NCBI RefSeq assembly: GCF_021290965.1
Contig: NZ_JAJOYT010000002.1
Coordinates: 434,001-498,000 of the forward strand
Direction: 5' to 3'
Source: Rheinheimera faecalis
Lineage (GTDB): Bacteria > Pseudomonadota > Gammaproteobacteria > Enterobacterales > Alteromonadaceae
Length of the DNA: 64,000 nt
Shown here: piece after piece, positions 1 through 8,941 of the stretch
Layout of the letters: each line of letters begins with the position of its first letter
How positions within the stretch are numbered: the stretch's first letter is position 1
Position numbers and translations under genes: made by a program
The notes under the pieces: generated by a model
What the model was told of the DNA's origin: nothing
The model's database searches: none
What the model saw: the letters and a program-made list of their open reading frames with translations, nothing else

Positions 1-2215
1 AGCCTTTATTGATGGCTTTGGCATAAAAGTAGACAAACATGCTGCTGCCACTCGACTCCAGATAATTACCACGCTCGCCGGCTTTATCCATAATCTGATA
101 CCAGACACCAGTTTCAGGGTCCTGATACCTGGCTAAATCTGCAGCCAGCTCAGTGATCATATTCAGTAAAGGCTGACGTAATTCGGTGTTATCCGCTGGG
201 ATATAATCTAATACATCCACCAGCGCCATACCCAACCAGCCAATAGCACGGCCCCAGAAATAAGCAGAACGGCCTGTGGTTTTATCGGCCCAGTCCATCT
301 GTTTTGACTCATCCCAGGCATGGAAATACAAGCCGGTTTTGTCATCACGTAACTGTTCACGGGTCACCACAAACTCGTGCACCACCTGCTCCAGACTGGC
401 ACCTTGCTCAAATAGACTGCTGTAATAAGCTAAAAACGGCATGCCCATATAAACCCCATCCAACCACAGCTGGTTCGGATAAATCTGTTTATGCCAGAAA
501 GCGCCGTTTGAGGTTTTTGGGTGATGTTTTAACTGGTCGCGTAACTTCTGAACTGCTAATTGATATTTGGGTTCTTTGGTCTGTTCAAATACCCTCAGCA
601 GCAGATTGCCGCTGTTAATACTGTCGATATTAAATTTGCTGGCGTCGTAGCTATGAATAGTGCCGTCGGTCGCGACAAAGCTGTCGGCCATTTTGTCGAT
701 CACGGCCTGATAAGCAGGGTTAGCAGCATATTTATCTAAGTCATCAAAAGCCTGTATCAATAAACCTGTGGTGTATTCAAAGGCGACAGGGCGGTCACGC
801 TCGGTATCCCAGCCCCCCCAATAATACTGGCCAGCCTGGCGGTTGAGTTCAGAGTTGGCTAATTGCTGACTCCAGTATAAAGCGCGTTCGCTGGTCAGTG
901 CTTGACTGGTTTGTGCTTTGGTTAATTCTGTTTTTAATCGCAGGCGTGGCGTCAGAGTTAAACGTTCCACTTCCTGCTGCAAATACTCAACAAATTGCTG
1001 CTCGTTGGTAATACCATTCAGTTCATGTTGCCATGCACCGAGCAGGTAATAGTCCAGATGCTGGCCTGATACATTCATCACTGCAACATGGTTATGTTCG
1101 TCTGTGGTTAACTTTTCAAGCTTGCCACGTTTAAATAAAATCGCCATGCCAAGGTTGGCACCATCCAGGCTTTGTTTGCCATAAGTCGCAAGGTAAGTGT
1201 AAGTATGACCACTGCTTTCCAATGTGCCGGTCAGCAGTTGAGTGTCAGGGAGTTTTACTATACCAAGCGCCAGATTATCCAGCGGCTGGCTTAAGGTCAG
1301 GCGGTTTTGTAATAAACGGCTGCCAGCTGTCATCGACAAATGGGCTTTCACATCCAAAGTTTTACCGGCAATTTGCCAGTTTTTGTAGTCTATGGTCAGG
1401 GCCGAATACAAAGGACCATTTTCAATAATAGTGGCTGTATGGCCGTCCAGTTTAGACACTCGCTCTACTTTGCTGCCATCCCAGTAGCCAAAACCACCGG
1501 CGCCCACAGCTTTGCCAACTTTGAGCACATCTGTGCCCCATGGCAACATTTCATGATAGGAGCTGTAACCATCCTGGCCTATTTGATCCAGCACAGGCTT
1601 GCCGGTTTTATTGCCAAAAATATCAAAGCCATTGCGCCAGTCCAGATAAATACGGTACGCCACTTTATCGGATTCGATACCGGGACCTTCGTAACGGATA
1701 AATTCACTGTGATCTGTGTACTGAGCTGGAGGAGTCAGGCTGCTGACATTCTCAAAATGGCCACCGACGTACTTTTTGTCTTGCCACTGGCCGCCGGTTT
1801 TTTGCGAAATTTCGGCCTGAGTTTGTTTGGGCAATTCTGCGGCTGTGCCTGCAGTAATTTGTAGTTCTAAGGTTTCGCCAGCACTCAGAGTGGAGCTGAT
1901 GAGTAAGGTATCCTTTTGACCATCGGCGTTGCGGTCAATCCACTGTGAAGGCAATTGGCCTTTGGTGCTGGTGGCAATAAATGCGGAATTCTGTACTTCA
2001 GTTGCTGCCAGACCTAAGTCGGCAGCAGGAATATAAATAGGTTCTTGTGAACGCAAGAAATCAGAGGGGTTATGAATGCTCAATGTAGCAACAGATGATG
2101 CTGTAGTTGGCTGAACACTTTGTTGTTCAGTTGGTTCTGGCGCTGGAGCTGGTTTACTGCAAGCGGCTAAAAAACTTAAGGTGAGGCTGGAGATCAGCAA
2201 TGGGCGTTTAAACAT
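1..2215 (-). CDS. DUF4861-GH105 fusion lipoprotein (unsaturated uronyl hydrolase), 3' end beyond window
   Basis: The reading frame is open from an ATG at 2215 to the left edge (738 codons), so the C-terminus is missing. The first 20 residues form a lipoprotein signal with lipobox LAAC. Roughly residues 40-380 resemble DUF4861 (for example the stretch around HSEFIRYEGPGIESDKVAYR). The rest is a GH105/GH88-type (alpha/alpha)6 barrel with WLDGVYMGMPF near residue 588, FWGRAIGWLGMAL near 652 and NYLESSGSSMFVYF close to the edge. GH105 enzymes release the unsaturated uronic acid from the non-reducing end of oligosaccharides made by pectate lyases. The product would feed KduI and KduD encoded nearby. 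It lies 108 bp downstream of the TonB receptor on the same strand, with a terminator-like hairpin between. The domain names come from recognition by eye; the hydrolase assignment is firm, the exact substrate (galacturonyl or rhamnogalacturonyl) is open. Confidence 0.85.
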   Translation of the reverse strand, partial: MFKRPLLISSLTLSFLAACSKPAPAPEPTEQQSVQPTTASSVATLSIHNPSDFLRSQEPIYIPAADLGLAATEVQNSAFIATSTKGQLPSQWIDRNADGQKDTLLISSTLSAGETLELQITAGTAAELPKQTQAEISQKTGGQWQDKKYVGGHFENVSSLTPPAQYTDHSEFIRYEGPGIESDKVAYRIYLDWRNGFDIFGNKTGKPVLDQIGQDGYSSYHEMLPWGTDVLKVGKAVGAGGFGYWDGSKVERVSKLDGHTATIIENGPLYSALTIDYKNWQIAGKTLDVKAHLSMTAGSRLLQNRLTLSQPLDNLALGIVKLPDTQLLTGTLESSGHTYTYLATYGKQSLDGANLGMAILFKRGKLEKLTTDEHNHVAVMNVSGQHLDYYLLGAWQHELNGITNEQQFVEYLQQEVERLTLTPRLRLKTELTKAQTSQALTSERALYWSQQLANSELNRQAGQYYWGGWDTERDRPVAFEYTTGLLIQAFDDLDKYAANPAYQAVIDKMADSFVATDGTIHSYDASKFNIDSINSGNLLLRVFEQTKEPKYQLAVQKLRDQLKHHPKTSNGAFWHKQIYPNQLWLDGVYMGMPFLAYYSSLFEQGASLEQVVHEFVVTREQLRDDKTGLYFHAWDESKQMDWADKTTGRSAYFWGRAIGWLGMALVDVLDYIPADNTELRQPLLNMITELAADLARYQDPETGVWYQIMDKAGERGNYLESSGSSMFVYFYAKAINKG

Positions 2216-2240
2216 CGAAGTCACGGCTATTACCTGTTGA

Positions 2241-2287
2241 TAAATAAAAACAAAATCGTGACCTGCGATAACAAATAACAGGTCACG
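2241..2287 (-). terminator. Terminator-like hairpin after the TonB receptor
   Basis: A 9-bp stem (2257-2265 with 2279-2287, arm CGTGACCTG on the plus strand) and a 13-nt loop are followed on the minus strand by a T-rich tract at 2241-2256. It would end or attenuate receptor transcription before the downstream lipoprotein gene, which could lower the ratio of hydrolase to receptor. Confidence 0.6.
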
Positions 2288-2323
2288 CCAAAGCCGCCAT
2301 CCATGGCTAAGCAATGAGGGAGA

Positions 2324-5101
2324 TTAAAACTTGTATTGCGCGCCGATATAATACTGACGACCAGTTTCATGGTAATAAGTCAGGCGGTTACCGGCTGAAT
2401 CTACCCATTGGTCATCCACTTCGTCGGTCAGGTTCAGTGCTTCAAAACTGATTTTCCAATTGTCGTTTAACGCGTAGGAAACCGATGCATCCACGTTAGT
2501 GGTGGCGTTGGTGCCTTCCATATCGTTGTTATCACGGCCCACTGCTGTGGTCAGGTATTTACCACGTTTCGCCATAGAGACACGAGCGTTTAAGGCTTCA
2601 TGTTCGTAGTAAATAGTGGCGGCAGAGGTATTTTTTGACAGACCGTTTAAGTCCCGGGTTGCTTGTACTTCACCCGCTGCATTGACATAGTCCATTTGGG
2701 CATCGACATAAGTGTAGTTACCGATAAAACCAAATCTGTTCCAGAATTCAGGCAAGAAGGTGAAAGGCAACTGATAGCTGACTTCCATACCTTTTAAATC
2801 ACCACCAGGGCCATTCAACGGCGTAGTCACCTGCCAATCCACGTTTTCATTACAGTCGGCGTTGTAACCAGGACCAGCTGTACAGGCGTCAATTGCCGCC
2901 TGAATGGGTAAGCCAGTTGCGGTAAAGGCTTTGGTTTCACGTAAGGTTTGTACATGGCTGTCGATATCTTTGAAGAAAAACGCCACACCTAACATGGATT
3001 CGTCAGAGAAATAGAATTCAAAACCTAAATCGTAGGTCTGAGCTTTAGTCGGCTCCAGTTGAGGGTTGCCACCAGAAACAGCGCGGCTGCCGCCAGAAAC
3101 AGAAACTGATACATCAGGACGAATCGCACCTAAACCAGCGCGTGCCATCACTTCTGCTGCACCAAAACGTACTATCACATCTTCCCATGGCTCCAATGCC
3201 AGATTGATTGACGGTAATAATTCGTTGTAGTCATGCTCAGCAGTAATTTGAGTTGGAGTACTGGCGAAAGTAGCCCAGGCCGTAGATGTTTGGTCTGACT
3301 TCACGTGCCGCACACCGACGTTACCGCGCAGTGGCATATCCGCAACATCAGTATCAAAACCCAGTTGCAGATAAGCACCTAAAGTTTCTTCATTAGCGGA
3401 GTAGTTGTCAGGACGACGATTGTCTGCACTGACGGCAAATTCGCCTGTGTTGCTATAAATATCATACTGGGCATCAATGGCCGCAAAATCAGGAACTAAC
3501 CAGACAGGCTGGCTGCCTAAACCTGAATTGTGTTGCATCAGCAGGTCAGGAGTGTAAACAATACCAGCGCCGTTTTCAGACTTGCGACGGGCTTCGTAGG
3601 TTTCAAAGCTAAAGTCTTTATAATGCAAACCCGCTTTTAACGTCATATTGTCGCTTAGCAGGTAGGTAAAATTCAGTTCCGCTGTATCAAAGGTGTTTTC
3701 TGCTCCCAATGGACGTAAACGCACGCTGTTGGAGGTCCAGCCATTTGGATCAAATACACCAGCGCCGTAGGTCAGAGCAGGGTTTTCTCTGTTGCCACCG
3801 CGATAATCATAAGCAAATTCAACACCACGCTTTTCTGCCACTAAAGTAGTCTGCACCGGGTTATCAAACTCTGATTTGGCGGTACCAATCATGGCATCCA
3901 TACTCAGATCATCAGTCAGATGCTGCTTTAACGACAGGTTGTATTGCAAGAATTCTGTGCTGAGTTCGTCAAAGCGGTTTTCGGCACGAATAGTGGCATT
4001 TTCAAAACTGCCATAGGTCATGGTGTTGGTATCATCGATAAAATAATCAACGACATTCATCACGCCTGTATTACCTGAGGCTGCAGTTGCACTGGTCGGT
4101 CTGTTTGCACCGGCATTTAAAATGCCCTGCAAAAAGACTTCATTACGACTGGCATCCGTTTTGGCGTATAAGATATCTAAATCAATTTTTGTATCTTCAG
4201 TTGGTCTGAACTGGAAAGATGAACTTAAACCTAATCGATCCATATCGTGAGTGTAAGAGTCGTAACGTGGTAAACGTGGGCGGAATGCATTGTTTATTTC
4301 GTCCAGTTCAGGCGCAGCGTTGTCACCCTGATAAGAGCCAAAATCGTTGACGTTATTCCAGCGCACTGTACTGGCGCCTTGATCTTTAAGCTGACGTTCT
4401 GAATAAGAGGCTGAAAATAAAGCGCCAATTTTACCGTCGGCAAAAATATTGCTGACTAAAAATGAGGTTTTAGGATCAGACTTTTCAGATAAATCGTTGT
4501 AACCCATCTGGCCTGAAGCTGCGAATGTAAAGCCATCATAATCAAAAGGCTGGGCTGCTTTTAAGTCGACAGTGGCGCCTAATGAACCTTCTTCCACATC
4601 AGCTGATGCGGTTTTACGCACAGTTAAAGAACTGAATAAGTCAGAAGAGAAAGTATTGAAGTCAAAACCACGGCCGCGGTTTGCGCCACCTATTTGGTCA
4701 GTACCACCGCTGGTCGATACCGCTTCCATACCGTTGATACGAACACGGGTAAATTCAGGGCCTAAACCCCGCACTGAAATCTGACGGCCTTCACCTGCGG
4801 CACGTGAAATGGCAATACCAGGAATACGTTGTAACGATTCTGCCAGGTTTAAATCCGGGAAGTCGGCAATATCTTCCGCCAGAATAGCGTCGATCGCGCC
4901 ATCGGATTGGCGTTTTTGATTTAAAGCATTAGATAACGAATCGCGGAAACTACCTTTCACTTCGATCACTTCAATTTTTTCGTCCAGCTTTTTCGTTTCG
5001 GTAGTTTCTTGTGCTGATACAGAAAATAGTGAAGTACAACCTGCGATAGCTAAAGCTAGCGCAACTTTATTCGGGTGAAATGGCGTGTTGGATTTTGCCA
5101 T
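2324..5101 (-). CDS. TonB-dependent outer-membrane receptor (pectic oligosaccharide uptake)
   Basis: 925 residues, the usual size of large carbohydrate TonB-dependent receptors. A signal peptide ends near the Ala-Gln at residues 30-31. The plug follows: NLAESLQRIPGIAISR, then a VRGLGPEFTRVRINGME stretch near residues 105-125. The 22-strand barrel ends in the typical aromatic C-terminus (YYIGAQYKF). It belongs by appearance to the class common in Caulobacter, Xanthomonas and Alteromonadales, which imports oligosaccharides without a SusD partner. The start has a GAGGT ribosome-binding site 8 nt upstream. Divergent to kduD and followed by the GH105 lipoprotein, it most likely carries oligogalacturonides across the outer membrane. 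Two LacI-type operators sit upstream at its predicted promoter. The receptor call is firm; the substrate is inferred from neighbours. Confidence 0.9.
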   Translation of the reverse strand: MAKSNTPFHPNKVALALAIAGCTSLFSVSAQETTETKKLDEKIEVIEVKGSFRDSLSNALNQKRQSDGAIDAILAEDIADFPDLNLAESLQRIPGIAISRAAGEGRQISVRGLGPEFTRVRINGMEAVSTSGGTDQIGGANRGRGFDFNTFSSDLFSSLTVRKTASADVEEGSLGATVDLKAAQPFDYDGFTFAASGQMGYNDLSEKSDPKTSFLVSNIFADGKIGALFSASYSERQLKDQGASTVRWNNVNDFGSYQGDNAAPELDEINNAFRPRLPRYDSYTHDMDRLGLSSSFQFRPTEDTKIDLDILYAKTDASRNEVFLQGILNAGANRPTSATAASGNTGVMNVVDYFIDDTNTMTYGSFENATIRAENRFDELSTEFLQYNLSLKQHLTDDLSMDAMIGTAKSEFDNPVQTTLVAEKRGVEFAYDYRGGNRENPALTYGAGVFDPNGWTSNSVRLRPLGAENTFDTAELNFTYLLSDNMTLKAGLHYKDFSFETYEARRKSENGAGIVYTPDLLMQHNSGLGSQPVWLVPDFAAIDAQYDIYSNTGEFAVSADNRRPDNYSANEETLGAYLQLGFDTDVADMPLRGNVGVRHVKSDQTSTAWATFASTPTQITAEHDYNELLPSINLALEPWEDVIVRFGAAEVMARAGLGAIRPDVSVSVSGGSRAVSGGNPQLEPTKAQTYDLGFEFYFSDESMLGVAFFFKDIDSHVQTLRETKAFTATGLPIQAAIDACTAGPGYNADCNENVDWQVTTPLNGPGGDLKGMEVSYQLPFTFLPEFWNRFGFIGNYTYVDAQMDYVNAAGEVQATRDLNGLSKNTSAATIYYEHEALNARVSMAKRGKYLTTAVGRDNNDMEGTNATTNVDASVSYALNDNWKISFEALNLTDEVDDQWVDSAGNRLTYYHETGRQYYIGAQYKF

Positions 5102-5200
5102 GATATCTACCTCGTCCTGTCTGGTTCAAAGCGTTCAGCTAGTACATGCCAGCTGTATTTTTAATAATGGAAGACGCTTTGTGCGACTCCCTGTTGATTT

Positions 5201-5216
5201 TGTCTACCGGTGGCAA
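5201..5216. promoter_or_regulatory. Putative LacI-family operator (receptor side, distal)
   Basis: TGTCTACCGGTGGCAA: an imperfect palindrome centred on the CG at 5208/5209. The right half GGTGGCAA is identical to the right halves before the GH28 gene. Its centre is 33 bp from that of the next site. Confidence 0.55.
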
Positions 5217-5233
5217 AAAATGCTTGCAATTTT

Positions 5234-5249
5234 GTGCCACCGATGGCAA
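5234..5249. promoter_or_regulatory. Putative LacI-family operator (receptor side, proximal to promoter)
   Basis: GTGCCACCGATGGCAA: a palindrome centred between 5241 and 5242 with half-sites GATGGCAA and GGTGGCAC. It lies directly after the predicted -10 of the receptor, a position suited to repression. Confidence 0.6.
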
Positions 5250-5523
5250 AAAGCTAACACCAAGCTTAGATTACTGTCAAACGTCGCACAAAAAAAAATC
5301 AGTCATGTCTCAGGGTTTTATTTGGTGTTGATGGTTAACTTGTTGTTTTGTATTGATAATGTTGCACATTTGGCCGCCAGATAAAATAGGTTTTGTTCCA
5401 GATGTGAAATTAATTCTGATTGGGCTGAACTTCACAGCTGTTTTGAGCATTAAATGTATCGTGAATGTGCTCTGATGTCGTAAGAGTAAGCTGCAGTGAA
5501 TCAGGCAAAAAAGGAGTCAAAAA

Positions 5524-6282
5524 ATGTCGGCTTTATTTTCGTTAAAAGGGCAAAGGGCATTAGTCACTGGTGCCAGCCGTGGTTTAGGTAAAGCCATTGC
5601 GCAGGCGCTGGCACAAGCCGGAGCTTCAGTGATCTGCTGCAGCTCTCAGTTAGATGGCGCCAGCAAAACTGCAGCTGAAATTGAGGCGCAAGGTGGTCAG
5701 GCTTATGCCTTGGCTGCTGACTTATCTGATTTAGACCAGGTGCGTTCTTTAGCTCAAAGTGCTTTGGCATTGGGCGACGTGCATATTCTGGTCAATTGCG
5801 GCGGCACTATTTTCCGTGCGCCTGCAGTGGATTATCCAATGCAAGAGTGGCAAAACGTAATGCGGGTGAATCTGGATTCAGCATTTTTATTAAGCCAGTT
5901 GCTCGGAGCTGAAATGCTTAAACGGCGTCAGGGCAAAATTATCAATATTGCATCTATGTTGTCCTACAGCGGTGGTATTACCGTGCCAGCTTATACCGCA
6001 AGCAAACATGCTATCACTGGTTTAACCAAAGCTTTGGCTAATGAATGGGCTGCTTCCGGCTTAAATATCAATGCGATAGCCCCTGGTTATTTCCGTACAG
6101 ACAATACCTTTGCTTTGCAGCAGGACCAGGCTCGTAATCAGGCTATTCTGGCGCGGATCCCGTCAGGTCGCTGGGGAGAACCGGAAGATTTAGCAGGCGC
6201 AGCTGTGTTTTTGGCAAGCAGCGCCAGTAATTATGTCAATGGCCATGTGTTGGCCGTAGATGGAGGCTGGCTGGCCCGTTAA
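5524..6282 (+). CDS. kduD: 2-dehydro-3-deoxy-D-gluconate 5-dehydrogenase KduD
   Basis: A 252-residue short-chain dehydrogenase. It has the dinucleotide-binding glycine motif TGASRGLGKAIAQAL near residue 16, the catalytic serine in NIASMLSYSGG, and the YxxxK pair in AYTASKHAITG. Length and sequence agree with KduD, which reduces 2,5-diketo-3-deoxygluconate to 2-keto-3-deoxygluconate with NAD(P)H in the cytoplasm, the last step before KdgK for unsaturated uronates. The start has AAGGAG 7 nt upstream. kduI follows 34 bp downstream on the same strand, with its own AGGAG site, so the two are probably cotranscribed. The general SDR fold could serve other substrates, but the kduI neighbour makes this assignment strong. 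Confidence 0.92.
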   Translation: MSALFSLKGQRALVTGASRGLGKAIAQALAQAGASVICCSSQLDGASKTAAEIEAQGGQAYALAADLSDLDQVRSLAQSALALGDVHILVNCGGTIFRAPAVDYPMQEWQNVMRVNLDSAFLLSQLLGAEMLKRRQGKIINIASMLSYSGGITVPAYTASKHAITGLTKALANEWAASGLNINAIAPGYFRTDNTFALQQDQARNQAILARIPSGRWGEPEDLAGAAVFLASSASNYVNGHVLAVDGGWLAR

Positions 6283-6316
6283 GGCTAATTTATGCCAGTG
6301 AACTCAGGAGAATAAA

Positions 6317-7159
6317 ATGAATGTAATTTTTGAAAACCGTTTTGCCACAGCACCGTTGGATGTCAAACACTACGACACCGAAAAGCTGCGGCAGAACTTT
6401 CTGATCGACAACCTGATGCAGGCCGATCAGTTGGTGCTGTGTTACACCCACTATGAACGTTTGATTGTTGGCAGTGCCGTACCAGTGAAAGCGCCAGTTG
6501 TATTACAAACAGTCGATGCGCTCAAGGCTGAGTTTTTTCTGCAGCGTCGTGAACTGGGTGTGATCAATGTCGGTGGCACGGGTTTCGTTGAAGTGGATGG
6601 CAACAAATACGAGCTGGCGAACAAAGAAGCGCTGTACGTCGGTATGGGCTGTAAAAACGTCAGCTTTCATAGCTTAAACGCGCAGGAACCTGCGAAGTTT
6701 TATTTAAATTCTACTCCTGCTCATCACGCTTATCCGGTTCAACATGTGCGGATGAATGATTGTAAAAAGCTGGAGATGGGCGCTTTAGCCACCAGCAATG
6801 AGCGCATTATTTACCAGTTGATGATTAAAGAAGTAGTGCAAACCTGTCAGTTACAAATGGGCTTAACGGTACTGAGTCAGGGCAGTGTTTGGAACACCAT
6901 GCCAGCGCATCAGCATGACAGGCGGATGGAAGCGTATTTCTATTTTGATCTGACACCAGGTCAGGCTGTGTGTCACTTTATGGGCGAACCCAGGGAAACC
7001 CGCCATTTGTGGATGGGCAATGAGCAGGCGGTGGTGTCTCCGCCATGGTCCATTCACAGTGGTGTAGGCACTGGCAGTTATGCTTTTATCTGGGGTATGG
7101 CTGGTGAAAATCTGGATTATCACGACATGGATAAATTTGGCCCTGATCAATTGAGATAA
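6317..7159 (+). CDS. kduI: 4-deoxy-L-threo-5-hexosulose-uronate ketol-isomerase KduI
   Basis: 280 residues, against 278 in Escherichia coli. A cupin-type zinc enzyme that isomerises 5-keto-4-deoxyuronate, formed spontaneously from unsaturated galacturonate, to 2,5-diketo-3-deoxygluconate. The metal ligands are visible as HQHDRRME (His-x-His-x4-Glu) and the later His in SPPWSIHSGVG. The N-terminal half carries the expected NVGGTGFVEVDG stretch. The ribosome-binding site AGGAG lies 6 nt before the ATG. It follows kduD and precedes the TRAP transporter after a 272-bp gap with a folded element. I see no missing residues. Confidence 0.95.
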   Translation: MNVIFENRFATAPLDVKHYDTEKLRQNFLIDNLMQADQLVLCYTHYERLIVGSAVPVKAPVVLQTVDALKAEFFLQRRELGVINVGGTGFVEVDGNKYELANKEALYVGMGCKNVSFHSLNAQEPAKFYLNSTPAHHAYPVQHVRMNDCKKLEMGALATSNERIIYQLMIKEVVQTCQLQMGLTVLSQGSVWNTMPAHQHDRRMEAYFYFDLTPGQAVCHFMGEPRETRHLWMGNEQAVVSPPWSIHSGVGTGSYAFIWGMAGENLDYHDMDKFGPDQLR

Positions 7160-7286
7160 AGGGCACGGAGCTCTGGGGAGAGATCCGTTTAATAACAGTT
7201 TAGTAAAACAGGGCGTAATTGCTGCAACAGACAGTAGCCCTTCGACAGCGCCAGCCGTACGAGCGCTGATTCATAATAAAGAGACA

Positions 7287-7410
7287 TCCCCTAAGTAATT
7301 GGAGTTGCAGTGAGGCGACGAGTGCTTGAGTCCCCATGAACATAGTAGCCCTATGTGATTGGGGCGAGAGAACTTCGTCAACAAAGCTGCGGTTTCAAGT
7401 ACGACGGGGA
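7287..7410. repeat. Folded intergenic element before the TRAP transporter
   Basis: Four nested complementary pairs share one axis: TCCCC (7287-7291) with GGGGA (7406-7410), GCAG (7307-7310) with CTGC (7387-7390), GACGAG (7317-7322) with CTTCGTC (7373-7379, one bulge), and a central hairpin at 7332-7364 whose stem includes CCCCA/TGGGG and ACATAG/CTATGT. The order is that of one long interrupted stem. It ends 21 nt before the dctP start. It may be a dispersed structured repeat or a leader RNA; it resembles intergenic repeats I remember from Alteromonadales, which I cannot verify here. Confidence 0.55.
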
Positions 7411-7431
7411 AAGCAACAGGTAGGTTAGACG

Positions 7432-8448
7432 ATGAAATCTTTTTCACTGCGCGGCGTGCTGCTGTGCTGCGGTTTAGCGACTCTGCTATTCACCACAGGC
7501 TGTCAGCGCCAGCAAGATCAGATCACCTTACGTATGGGCCATTCGTTGGATCAGGAGCATGTGGTTCACAAAGCTATGGTCTATATGGCAGAACGGCTGG
7601 AGCATTATTCCAAAGGCCAGATGCATATTCAGATTTACAGTGGTGGTCAGCTTGGCTCAGAGCGCGAACTGATTGAACTGCTGCAAATTGGCAGTCTGGC
7701 TTTAACCAAAGTGTCCGCCAGTCCGCTGGAAGGTTTTGTGCCTAAGATGCAGGTGTTTAGTGTGCCATATGTGTTCAGAGACAGTGCACATTTATGGGCT
7801 GTCTTAAACGGTGCTATAGGCCAGGATTTACTCAACTCGATGCACAATGCCCGTTTACATGGTTTAGGTTATTACGATGCGGGCAGTCGCAGTTTTTACA
7901 CCACAAACAAAGCCATACGTCAGCCTGCTGATTTAAAAGGGTTAAAGTTTCGGGTACCTAACAGCCAGACTTCAGTGCAGATGGTACAAACCTTAGGTGG
8001 TGCGGCCACTCCGGTCGATTGGGGCGAACTCTACACTGCTCTGCAGCAAGGCGTGGTGGATGGTGCAGAAAATAACCCGCCAAGTTTCTATTTATCCCGT
8101 CATTACGAACTGTCCAAATACTACAGTCTGGACGAACACACCGCTGTGCCGGACGTAATTTTGATGAGTTTACCTGTCTGGAAAAGCCTGACGACAGAGC
8201 AGCAGGGTTGGCTGGAACTGGCGATGAAAGACTCGGTACGTTTCCAACGCGATTTATGGCAAAAAGCCAGTGACGATGCGCTTGCCAAAGTAAAAGCTGC
8301 AGGCGTTGAAGTGATTTATCCGGATAAAGCCGCTTTTGCTGCTGCTGTTCAACCACTGCATCAATCTCTGCAGGGCACTGAAGTAGGCGATCTGATGGCC
8401 GAAATTGCTTTGATTCAGGCTGAAACAGCGGAGGTGTCCAATGACTAA
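7432..8448 (+). CDS. TRAP transporter solute-binding protein (DctP family)
   Basis: 338 residues. The N-terminal export signal ends in LFTTGCQ, which could be a lipobox, so the protein may be membrane-tethered in the periplasm. The DctP fold is visible in ITLRMGHSLDQEHVVHKAM, SGGQLGSERELIELLQIG and GLKFRVPNSQTSVQMVQTLGG, the last containing the conserved arginine that binds the ligand carboxylate. The stretch WGELYTALQQGVVDGAENN is typical of the family. The following small membrane gene overlaps its end by 8 nt, so the TRAP genes form an operon. The neighbours suggest it binds uronate monomers such as galacturonate or 5-keto-4-deoxyuronate; the sequence alone does not fix the ligand. Confidence 0.9.
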   Translation: MKSFSLRGVLLCCGLATLLFTTGCQRQQDQITLRMGHSLDQEHVVHKAMVYMAERLEHYSKGQMHIQIYSGGQLGSERELIELLQIGSLALTKVSASPLEGFVPKMQVFSVPYVFRDSAHLWAVLNGAIGQDLLNSMHNARLHGLGYYDAGSRSFYTTNKAIRQPADLKGLKFRVPNSQTSVQMVQTLGGAATPVDWGELYTALQQGVVDGAENNPPSFYLSRHYELSKYYSLDEHTAVPDVILMSLPVWKSLTTEQQGWLELAMKDSVRFQRDLWQKASDDALAKVKAAGVEVIYPDKAAFAAAVQPLHQSLQGTEVGDLMAEIALIQAETAEVSND

Positions 8449-8941
8449 ATTAGTGCTGTTCGTCGATTGGGTGTTGAAGCGCAGCCTTATGCTGCTGATG
8501 GCAGCCATAGTGCTGGTGGTGTGCTGGCAGGTGTTATCACGTTTTGTGCTGACTAATCCAAGTTCAATGACTGAAGAAATCGCCCGTTGTTTATTACTCT
8601 GGATTGCGATGTTAGGCGCAGCTTATGCCTATCGCACCGGCCAGCATTTAGGCTTGGATATAGTGACCAGCCGTATGCCAGCTGTATGGCAATACCGTAT
8701 TGCTTTTGTGCTGACTGCCGCTGTGGTGGTGTTTTCTTCCATAGTGATGGTCTGGGGCGGTGGTGAACTGGTGTGGCTCACCTTCGAGCTGAATCAAATG
8801 TCCGCAGCTTTAGGTATTCGTATGGCTTATATCTATCTGGTCTTGCCTTTAGCCGGTGTGTTGATCGCTTTTTATGGTCTGTGTCAGCTGCGCTGTCTGG
8901 CGGCAAAAATTCAATTAGTCCCGGCAGAGGAGTCTGAATAA
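8441..8941 (+). CDS. TRAP transporter small permease (DctQ family)
   Basis: 166 residues with four predicted membrane helices, at roughly residues 14-32, 46-62, 86-106 and 127-148. The family stretch MTEEIARCLLLWIAMLGAAYAYRTG is clear. In TRAP systems this subunit pairs with the large permease to form the sodium-driven transport complex. The start overlaps the binding-protein gene by 8 nt, and the stop overlaps the start of the large permease by 1 nt (TAATG), which indicates translational coupling. It has no function apart from the flanking two genes. Confidence 0.9.
   Translation: MTKLVLFVDWVLKRSLMLLMAAIVLVVCWQVLSRFVLTNPSSMTEEIARCLLLWIAMLGAAYAYRTGQHLGLDIVTSRMPAVWQYRIAFVLTAAVVVFSSIVMVWGGGELVWLTFELNQMSAALGIRMAYIYLVLPLAGVLIAFYGLCQLRCLAAKIQLVPAEESE

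Larger units (their letters stand above)
5102..5523. promoter_or_regulatory. Divergent control region between the TonB receptor and kduD
   Basis: This 422-bp gap holds the promoters of two divergent units. On the minus strand TTGACA (5275-5280) and a weak TTAGCT (5252-5257) are spaced by 17 bp, which would place the receptor start point inside the operator at 5234-5249. The second operator lies 33 bp further downstream. The kduD side (5400-5523) shows a good ribosome-binding site, AAGGAG at 5511-5516, but no convincing -35/-10 pair and no third operator. Confidence 0.5.

Noticed and set aside
304..1864. Plus-strand open frames at 304-618, 1222-1428 and 1340-1864
   Set aside because: They lie antisense to the continuous GH105 lipoprotein frame, have no ribosome-binding sites, and their translations resemble no family.
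5102..5523. KdgR-type (IclR) or CRP sites in the divergent region
   Set aside because: TGTGAA and TTCACA occur near 5400-5440 but are 22 bp apart, which fits neither site.
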